Below, piece by piece: positions 57,100 to 64,000 of a stretch of 64,000 nt of DNA. The position numbers were made by a program, and so were the translations under genes. Below the pieces are notes generated by a model. The model had not been told where the DNA came from, did not search any database, and saw nothing but the letters and a program-made list of their open reading frames with translations. Every line of letters starts with the position of its first letter. Position 1 is the first letter of the stretch. Origin of the DNA: Euclidia mi (Eukaryota > Arthropoda > Insecta > Lepidoptera > Erebidae); NCBI GenBank assembly GCA_944739405.2, contig OX123193.2, positions 23,611,516 through 23,675,515 of the forward strand. Reading direction: 5' to 3'.

Positions 57100-57372
57100 A
57101 ACTACTTTTTATTGTTACTTTTATAAACGCTATAATATCAATGGTTATATCAATCAAAAGCAAATAATAATTGGTTTTATACATTAACAGAGTTTTTGGT
57201 AAACACAATACATTGATAACTTTGCCCTTTATCAAATTCTATTGTTGAATTATTCATAAATGGTTTAACTAATAGAAAATCAATAAAGTATTTACTTCCT
57301 AGTTGTCAAAGTTGTCTACTGAGATGTAGGTAATGTTTTTATCGTCACACATAATTTGTCTGTCGTAGTAGA

Positions 57373-59145
57373 ATGGCGATATTACATTATGCTGTGTGCG
57401 TTTTCAGTGTATCTTATGCAAGTGCATCAATAATAATTAGTCATGAGAACATTCGATCTGAACATTTGACAAGTTGCCTGGCGACATTTGTTGAAGATTT
57501 GAAGTCAGGCAATCAAAACAAATCGTACTTACACCTTGCTGTTATAAATATTGATAATAATTTGAAATTGGCTGCACTGCATGAACTAACCGGTGTACAA
57601 TTCATTTCAAGAAAAAGTTCGCAGATTACTGTGCATACATTACCAAATGACGCCTATGTGATAATGAGTGAAGACCTTGAGGCCTTAGAAGTGGCATTAG
57701 CTGGAGTTTCTACAGATTTATTCTGGAACCCCGCCGTTAAATTTATTATTGTGGTTCAAGATGCAAGAGATCGTATAAGTCATTTGAGCAAACAATTACA
57801 AAAACGTAATATATTTAATGTCACACTCATTACCTATCTAAATAACGACTATGCTATATACAAGTATAATTTAACATCGAATGCTTCGTGTATGGGAAGT
57901 GAACGTCTAGTATTTGTGTCATGGTGCTCTCGCTTTAGTAAAAAACATATTTTGCCAGCATTGCAGAGAAAAGCTGATTTGCATGGATGTCATTTTAAAC
58001 TAGTTGCTCCCAATTTTTGGCCTTTTATAAATTTTGACGATCCATATAGGGAAGGTATTGAACAGCATATGTTGTCACTTTTTAAAAATAATACAGGTGC
58101 AAAAATTGATCTAGTCCTACAACCTAAATACAACAAATATGGTAAGGTCATGAATAATAAAACACAAGATATGTTGCACAGAGTTCATGAAAATGAGTTT
58201 GAAGGCACTATAGGTGGATACAATATTCGATCTGCGTTGCTCTTCTATAACTATTCAAATTATTTATCGTACACATATCCTTTGGATGTAGATCACTTTA
58301 TTTACGTGTTGCCTCGAGCGAATGCTTTGGCACCGTGGGAAGCTGTACTAAGGCAGAGTTTACCGTCTAGTGTTTTGACGGTAATCGTATTCATACTTTT
58401 TTGTGTCGCTGCCATATTATTAGATTTATTTCCACTGCGAAATAAATATACTTCTCGAGACATATTTCTTATTTTGGGCTATATTTTGAGTAAAACTTAT
58501 ACTAGAAAAATTAACCCGAGACTGCCACAAAGGTTCATTGTTACAACTATTTTATTGTTTGCCTTACTAATGCCGCACGTTCTTCAGGCATACTTATACA
58601 ATGTAATGAGAAGACCTATGCGTGGGTACGAGCCAAAAAGTGTAGAAGAGCTCAGCAGATATAAACTTATACTTTACACAGAGTTTCCAGGATCGGGCAC
58701 AATCAATTATGAAAGAGATTGTGGTTTGCGATTGGATTGTCTATTAGACGTAAAGAGTAGTCAAGATAAGTCATTGTACACTATCATAGGAAACTCTTTC
58801 TATGACATATATATGCCTAAGTTAGCAAATGAAGATTGTGATATAGGTGTTTATCGTTTGAAGGAAGAGTATGTAATACTGTTGCGAACTGTTTATTTAC
58901 GCCGTGGTTCGATTTTACTTGCACCGCTTAATAAATTTATATTGAAAGCCATGTCAGGAGGTCTCTTAAATAAGTATAGCCACGATTTTTATAATAGGTA
59001 TGGTCTGAAGTGTAAAGCTCTGCGTGTAATAAAACAAAGGGCATTGAAATTGAATGATTTATATGTTGCCTTTTTATTATTCACGGTTGGTACCTTCTTC
59101 TCGTTGATTGTATTTATTTGTGAAACCTTAAAGACGAAAATTTAG
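57373..59145 (+). CDS. Divergent ionotropic receptor B2 (intact, single exon)
   Basis: 590 residues; a chemosensory ionotropic receptor related to A1 but clearly distinct in sequence. Signal peptide about 1-19 (MAILHYAVCVFSVSYASAS). Extracellular N-terminal region to about 200, with sequons such as NLTS and NASC. S1 is about 205-320 (CHFKLVAPNFWPFINFD). M1 about 331-353, pore loop about 361-378 and M2 about 387-411 (LFALLMPHVLQAYLYNV). S2 is about 418-550, with Cys pairs near 450 and 456. M3 is about 563-584, with a very short tail ending KTKI. As in A1, no classical glutamate-binding arginine is evident in S1. Intronless. It is the sole complete B gene, since B1 lost its channel half. No perfect AATAAA is seen soon after the stop. 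Confidence 0.88.
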   Translation: MAILHYAVCVFSVSYASASIIISHENIRSEHLTSCLATFVEDLKSGNQNKSYLHLAVINIDNNLKLAALHELTGVQFISRKSSQITVHTLPNDAYVIMSEDLEALEVALAGVSTDLFWNPAVKFIIVVQDARDRISHLSKQLQKRNIFNVTLITYLNNDYAIYKYNLTSNASCMGSERLVFVSWCSRFSKKHILPALQRKADLHGCHFKLVAPNFWPFINFDDPYREGIEQHMLSLFKNNTGAKIDLVLQPKYNKYGKVMNNKTQDMLHRVHENEFEGTIGGYNIRSALLFYNYSNYLSYTYPLDVDHFIYVLPRANALAPWEAVLRQSLPSSVLTVIVFILFCVAAILLDLFPLRNKYTSRDIFLILGYILSKTYTRKINPRLPQRFIVTTILLFALLMPHVLQAYLYNVMRRPMRGYEPKSVEELSRYKLILYTEFPGSGTINYERDCGLRLDCLLDVKSSQDKSLYTIIGNSFYDIYMPKLANEDCDIGVYRLKEEYVILLRTVYLRRGSILLAPLNKFILKAMSGGLLNKYSHDFYNRYGLKCKALRVIKQRALKLNDLYVAFLLFTVGTFFSLIVFICETLKTKI

Positions 59146-59596
59146 ATAAGCACGGGGTTTCTTGCCATGTAGATAATTACTATGGTTAAATTATTTATTA
59201 TTCTCAATATTACGTAAACAATCGATACGTTAGATAAATATTTAGATAAATTAATTTATAAAAAGAAGTTGAATGTGGAGGTGTGTGCGAAGAGACGGCA
59301 AACTCGGCATCAAACCCTATGCCAACCGTTTGGCCAACATGATTTATGAGGCCAATTCCTCCTTTTGGCTCACTATGCTATTGTGATGTCCAGCAGCGGA
59401 CTGCGAAAGGTGGTTGGTGATGGTAGAACAAGAAGTGTGTCCCGAGTAGTGTTACTATATATATTGCTACTGCAGCACATGTTTTTAGGCCATTGACATG
59501 TTAATTTTTTTGGGCTTAGCGTGCTTTTCTCAGAGGACGCAATTTAATTTTACAGATGTCTGGAGGGGGTTAGTACAATGTTAAATTCAAGCAGGC
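59146..59596. repeat. 3' flank of B2 with RTE-like tail
   Basis: The flank contains AAACCCTATGCCAACCGTTT at 59312, the right breakpoint of the B1 deletion, then GTCCAGCAGCGGACTGCGAA, an RTE-type LINE end. Confidence 0.5.
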
Positions 59597-60500
59597 TCCC
59601 GTCACTGGCTCGAACTCCCGCGATAAATACCTACCATTTCGTGTACCGCTGTCGGTCCAAACGACAGAGGGCCGCCGCCGCACTCCCGGCAGCGTGTACG
59701 CACGGCACGTTTCCCGCGCTTAGAAATGCCGAAACCATGAAGTTATTGGTGGTGTGAAAGGCACAAAACAAATGATAACTTGTTGTTTTTTCATTGCCGA
59801 AGGACAAACAATAATTTATGTAGTAAGTCATGGTATAAGATTTGATATGTAGGTAGTACACTAGGTACTTATATAAAATTTTGTCTACAAATTGACACCA
59901 TTTATTTTATTTAGAGCAAAGATAAGATAGAAAATACTAGGTATGTAAATGTTCGTAACTTGTTAACTTTAGGTTTTTAGAAATAAATATAAATGTTGTT
60001 TTTATTAAATTATATCTACTTATTAATATCAGAATCTTATGTATGTACGTATACTGTATTGTCTGGTATTGTGCCCGATAAACGGAAATAGGCAATAGGT
60101 CCCCTACTACGTACGATTATTATACATTTTATTCCCTTTTATAACATATTACTTACCTATTGTTAATTGTATTAAATATGTTAACAATATGTATTTACTA
60201 ACTGACTCGTGTATATACAGGTATTTAGCAAATAAAAATATGGTTTTTTCGCAACATTCGTTTTATTACCAAAATCATCATAAGAACTTAAGAACAACCC
60301 TAGCGCCTTCGTTCGATGACGCGCTTGTACGTACAGTCACACAATCTGCAACTCTTTGCGTGAGTACTTAGGGTACATTTCTCTTCACTGCGAACAACGG
60401 CTATTATTATTAAGATTTTGTAGGTGATTATAGCGTAGGTATTTTCGATTTTGTATGGGAGTGATGTATCGGTTACGAAGTAACTATTTAGTATCTGTGA
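59597..60500. mobile_element. Insertion private to block 2, unassigned
   Basis: Block 1 runs from TTAAATTCAAG directly into TTTGTGGGGTCGC. Here about 0.9 kb intervenes. The start (59597-59720) is GC-rich; the rest is AT-rich. About 60070-60120 looks like a diverged family 2 SINE body (GTGCCCGATAAACGGAAATA). Ends are undefined. Confidence 0.5.
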
Positions 60501-60716
60501 TTCAAGTTTGTGGGGTCGCAGCCCTTGTCCTGCGGCTGCCATTTTGAAAAAAGTGGTACAAGTGGATTTTCTAGTTTATCTGGCAAACTTTTGGCTATAC
60601 TTACAGAAAAAAATAAAAACATATTTAGTTGCAAATTAAATTCTCTTCAACTTTGAACCCGTACCACTTTGTCGTAAAATGAAAATGAACAAAGTTACAA
60701 ACGAAAGTCGAATCTT

Positions 60717-61609
60717 TGGATCATGGGCATTTTTGTATGAGAGCTGGGCGTAAAACCAACAGAAATAAAATGTATTGTAATGTACTTTATTGTACTTCTA
60801 AATACCCCCTAAATACTTGTTAACCCCAAAATCGACCGGGTATCACTGCAAAAAAATCCCAAAGATTGGTTAAATAAAACACACATATTTGTTAAAAACT
60901 GCTATATATTGATACCTTTTATTTAAATATCAATGGTTATCATCAACTATAACATCTAATAAATGTTCTGCGGGTGCAATGAAAGGCTCGTGCCGTCCTA
61001 ACCCTAAAAACCACAAAACTGAAACTATGTGGGCACAACTTCCTACTGTTCTTCTGCCTGTTAAGCAAGTACAGTAATGCTCAACTATCGCATTTCTACC
61101 GATTTGGTATCTATCGATCAAAATGTAAGTATTATATGTGAGCGATCTGACATGCCGCGACTGTATTTTAATTCGAAGCAACCACACATTAGTTTGCAGA
61201 ATATTACATCTGTTTAAATCATCTAATGACTCCTCTCTATATAATTTAATTAAATATGAATAACGACTGACGCGCATTGCCCGGCCTGACCGCACGCTTG
61301 TTTTTTGGTCGGCGCCTGAGTAAGAGAGAAATTAGAAAGGGATGGAATGTAGTAATTCCGTTAGGTTACCAACCAATATATTGGTTTCTTTGGCCTAGCT
61401 CTGCACAACATCGTATCGTGTTATCTCCGTTGTATTAGCGATTGTTTTGGATTCTATAAAAAATACGTTTGAACATCACTGAATATCTCTGCTCACCGGT
61501 TGTTTGGGTGATTGCCGTCATAGAATAAAATTAAGTAATGATCATTAGCTTTCACATAAAATATATTTTAAAGCTGTTGGTTTTACGCCCATTTTGACCG
61601 TGACCCTTT
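60717..61609 (-). mobile_element. Nested DNA transposon fragment carrying a SWIM-type zinc finger
   Basis: Private to block 2. Inverted TGGGCGTAAAACCAACAG occurs at 60745-60762 and, as CTGTTGGTTTTACGCCCA, at 61574-61591. The two sequence edges beyond these do not pair well, so the outer ends are not certain. It carries one minus-strand reading frame (next entry). Confidence 0.6.
60930..61295 (-). pseudogene. Transposase C-terminal fragment with SWIM zinc finger
   Basis: 121 codons. The C-terminal half has YCTCLTGRRTVGSCAHIVSV followed by LWFLGLGRHEPF. This is a CxC(n)CxH SWIM zinc finger (Cys-x-Cys and Cys-x-His, at about residues 73-89). The first half has VRSLTYNTYILIDRYQIGRN. SWIM fingers are DNA/protein-binding modules common in Mutator-like and related transposases. 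I recognise the RTVG-CAH-LW-LG-RH pattern as frequent in arthropod transposon-derived genes. The catalytic DDE region is absent. It is a fragment of a DNA-transposon protein rather than a host gene, although a domesticated origin cannot be excluded. Confidence 0.6.
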
Positions 61610-62466
61610 GCAACAAATGTTCTTTTTATTGTGTTATAATATTTTCGTTGTCAGGGATAAAAAATACATTTAATTTGTCTTTCTTCTTTCAAAAGTCTTC
61701 CAACTTGAGACTCCGGAGTGCCATAAGGTCCAATTTTCACTCATTACAAAGACCTTAAAAACTAGGGTCGAAAAATAAAGACAAACTCTATCCCTGAGTA
61801 TCTGAAGTTGATATTTTCAAAGCCAGAGGATAGTGCATTTTGTTCTGCAGTGCCTAATTGTTCTGGAGCTCTTGAAGGAAAATTATTGTAGATATTAAAA
61901 TTCAATGAGGAAAATGATGAACTATCGACAAAAATGCGACTTTTCTCAAGTTCTTCATCAAAAATTTCATATCAGCGCTTGGTCAGAGCCTGTGCCCATC
62001 TCAAAGACTGGGGACACAGTTATAATAGAAAAACGTTAAAATTGCCAAAATACAAAAATAATAATGATATAACTTTTTATTTTTAGCTTAATGACAAAAG
62101 TTTCGGGACCAAAGTTGTAAAGAATTTAATTTGCAACAATAGACTCTTTCACATATTCTTGGTGCGGCCAATAGTTAACGAGATAATCAAGAAAATCATC
62201 TGCACCTGCGCTCTTTCCAAGATGGCGTCCAAGGGACAAGAGGTACGACCCCACAAATTTGGATCAAGCTTTACACTAAACATCAGTAAAATAAAATTGT
62301 ATCTATCCTCTGATAAATGCAACCCCAAATGTAACTTTTCTATGGACTATTTCTAATAGTGTTATTGTTTATATAACTGCATAGAATAAGTAAGTACAAT
62401 AATTTTATTATTTCAAAAGAAGTATGTTTAGTAAAATTGTTATTCTGAAAAATGTTATAGTGATAT

Positions 62467-62620
62467 CTATACTATAATAAAACTGTAGAGATGAAAAAGT
62501 CTGTACATTAAAGATATTTTGACGAAAATTAGCTAAAAAATCTAGGAAAATGCTAAAAAGCAATACTTGATAATTTTTAGAATTTATGTCTGTCTGTCTG
62601 TCTGTCCGACGTCTTTCCCT
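62467..62620 (+). mobile_element. Helitron-like 5' end / direct repeat, copy 1
   Basis: TCTATACTATAATAAAACTG is followed by about 130 bp shared with 63079-63218 and ends in a GTCT microsatellite (62588-62607). A TCTATACTA start is typical of lepidopteran Helitron 5' ends. No matching CTAG end is defined. Confidence 0.55.
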
Positions 62621-63078
62621 ATATTGCTAAAGATCTCTAAAATGGCGAAATTGATTTCAATAAAACTTACACTCATGTACAAAGGATACTCAAACCTATA
62701 AAATAGTATATGTTACATCACAATCGGTTGAGTGGTTTTCGTTGTACAGCTTGACCTCTTCTTTGTACGTAGTCCCAAACAAAACAGGGATCATCCAAAA
62801 CTGGTTATTTAATTATGTGGTGCCATCTATGATCATTATAAGTTTGTTAGTAAGAGTAAAGTTAGTCCAAATAGGAACCTTCAAAGTGTTTTATGGCTAT
62901 TTACCGACCAATAGATAGATGTCACTATTTTCAAATTATTTTCTAGCAAAATTAATGTTTCTTGCAAAAAAGACAATAATTATGTGTCGGGTATCTTTCT
63001 GTTATTAAAAAAATAATAGAGTATAATATTCGGCATTTTCATAAACAAAAAGTCTCTGTGTCAAAATTTATAACAACT
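62621..63078. other. Sequence between the two Helitron-like repeats
   Basis: AT-rich. No coding or structural signal is recognised. Confidence 0.4.
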
Positions 63079-63218
63079 ATCTATACTATAATAAAACTGT
63101 AGAGGTGAAAAAGTCTGTACATTAAAGATATTTTGACGAAAATTAGCTCAAAAATCTTAGGAAAATGCTAAAAAGCAATACTTGATTATTTTTAGAATTT
63201 ATGTCTGTCTGTCTGTTT
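63079..63218 (+). mobile_element. Helitron-like 5' end / direct repeat, copy 2
   Basis: Starts TCTATACTATAATAAAACTG and matches 62467-62610 nearly throughout, including TTAAAGATATTTTGACGAAA and a GTCT microsatellite (63201-63213). Confidence 0.55.
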
Positions 63219-63399
63219 GTTTCGTTTGATCGTGTTCTGTACTTATACAGGTGACATTATACCCAAATTCCCACACCTCACGTACGTGGGAATCCGTGGG
63301 TGGGAGACTGAGGCCTGAATTCAGATACCTCTTGAGTAACTCAACGGGGCTATCTTACTTTCGGCAGGGCTGGATATTCGTAGCCCTGTGTGTATTTTC

Positions 63400-63566
63400 T
63401 AAATAAATCGCAGGGACAGACTTGAAACAGCTGGAATCGACTCCCGAATATGTTGTTTTTCACATGGTCAGTTATATGTGGCATGTTCACAAGTAAGCGG
63501 TAAAAATAATTTACATGTTCTATGTGAAGGTGGTAAAACAGATAATGTTGTGTATAAAGAAATTAG
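63400..63566 (+). pseudogene. Helitron Pif1-like helicase C-terminal fragment
   Basis: 63460-63560 reads SHGQLYVACSQVSGKNNLHV, then GGKTDNVVYKE. Before it lies LETAGIDSRICCF and, one frame over, NKSQGQT. NKSQGQT, the LYVACSRV-like box and NVVY are the last motifs of the superfamily 1 (Pif1-type) helicase domain of Helitron Rep-Hel proteins. One missing base near 63420 shifts the frame between NKSQGQT and LETAGID. Only about 55 codons remain, so this is a dead fragment of an autonomous Helitron. Together with the adjacent TCTA-start repeats it suggests a Helitron once occupied this end of the window. Confidence 0.75.
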
Positions 63567-63675
63567 GCAATAGGCTCGCCCCCTATTACGTGGGACCCAA
63601 AAATTGAAGGCGAAATGTGGGTGTAATATTGCACCTCTGCCTACCCCTTCAGGGATACAGGCGTGAGTCTATAAA
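63567..63675 (+). mobile_element. SINE (family 2) 3' fragment
   Basis: GCAATAGGCTCGCCCCCTAT ... CCCCTTCAGGGATACAGGCG ... TGAGTCTATAAAAAAAAAAA. 5'-truncated, with an A-tail. Confidence 0.75.
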
Positions 63676-63712
63676 AAAAAAAAAGAAATTCTCTAATGAT
63701 ATGTATTATATA

Positions 63713-64000
63713 ATCTATACATATATATAAAAGAAAGTCGTGTTAGTTACACTATTTATAACTCAAGGACGGCATAACCGATTTGGCTGAAAATTGGTGG
63801 GGAGGTAGCTCAGAACCAGGAAAAACACATAGGATACAATTAGCTGCAAAAAATAATCTAGGAGGGATTTTAGAGAGGGTCGAAGTTTGTAGGGACAAAC
63901 CTACTACCTTTGACAGTAAGAACGCTTGAGCTATATGGGCTATCGTATATCTGTCAGTACTGTCACATTATACATTGTCCTATGGTGCACTGTCATTACT
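63713..64000 (+). mobile_element. Helitron-type 5' fragment running off the window
   Basis: TCTATACATATATATAAAAG, GTCGTGTTAGTTACAC and CCGATTTGGCTGAAAATTGG are sequences I recognise as a very common lepidopteran Helitron-type repeat. The 3' end lies beyond the window. Confidence 0.55.

Larger units (their letters stand above)
60501..62268. mobile_element. DNA transposon with about 180-bp TIRs, block 2 (interrupted)
   Basis: Same element as 24183-25068. The left TIR starts ATTCAAGTTTGTGGGGTCGC at 60502, and the right TIR ends GACCCCACAAATTTGGATCA near 62266. A second element sits inside it at about 60717-61609. Confidence 0.7.
45605..62466. repeat. Segmental duplication, block 2
   Basis: Same order and orientation as block 1 (7583-25265). 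Insertions found only here: a SINE at 48543-48701, about 0.67 kb at 50604-51273, a SINE at 54110-54352, about 0.9 kb at 59597-60500 and about 0.9 kb at 60717-61609. A2 carries a nonsense codon; B2 is intact. It ends where a Helitron-like sequence begins (62467). Confidence 0.9.

Noticed and set aside
62588..62607. GTCT tandem repeat as a possible CRISPR-like or regulatory array
   Set aside because: Simple microsatellite at the same position in both Helitron-like repeats; CRISPR is not expected in an animal genome.

Overview
The window looks like AT-rich nuclear DNA from a moth or butterfly. The evidence is the repeat content: tRNA-derived SINEs with lepidopteran-style heads, Helitron fragments with TCTA...CTAG ends, RTE/Jockey/LOA-type LINE debris, and divergent single-exon chemosensory ionotropic receptors (IRs). 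Species is not determinable by reading. I see no rRNA, no functional tRNA gene, no CRISPR array and no bacterial-type operon.

The only host genes I can support are five IR loci: A1 (8035-9822, minus, intact), B1 (23096-23941, plus, truncated), C (about 31476-33820, plus, heavily disrupted), A2 (46038-47825, minus, full length except for one in-frame TGA) and B2 (57373-59145, plus, intact). IRs are ligand-gated cation channels related to ionotropic glutamate receptors and act in the dendritic membranes of sensory neurons.

Layout. 1-1614: small palindromic and TIR elements, then one copy of a 0.4-kb repeat. 1615-7569: a 6-kb LOA-like LINE with a 13-bp target-site duplication, carrying a nested GC-rich retroelement in its 3' tail. 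About 7583-25265: duplication block 1 (A1, a tandem array, SINE/LINE relics, a Mutator-like long-TIR element, B1). 25266-31475: Penelope and LINE relics and a Harbinger-like element. 31476-34420: IR pseudogene C and the repeats that broke it. 34420-44640: pogo-type transposase relic, MITEs, LINE relic, SINEs, a second GC-rich element. 44772-45607: tandem copies of the 0.4-kb repeat. About 45605-62466: duplication block 2, in the same orientation and order as block 1. 62467-64000: Helitron remains, including a Pif1-type helicase fragment.

The main biological point is a direct segmental duplication of about 17 kb that doubled a divergently arranged IR pair. The pair then decayed reciprocally: block 1 kept A and lost B; block 2 kept B, while its A carries one nonsense codon in an otherwise full-length frame. 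The two blocks act as filled and empty sites for each other, so many transposon boundaries can be read to the base. All similarities were judged by eye; no database search was run.
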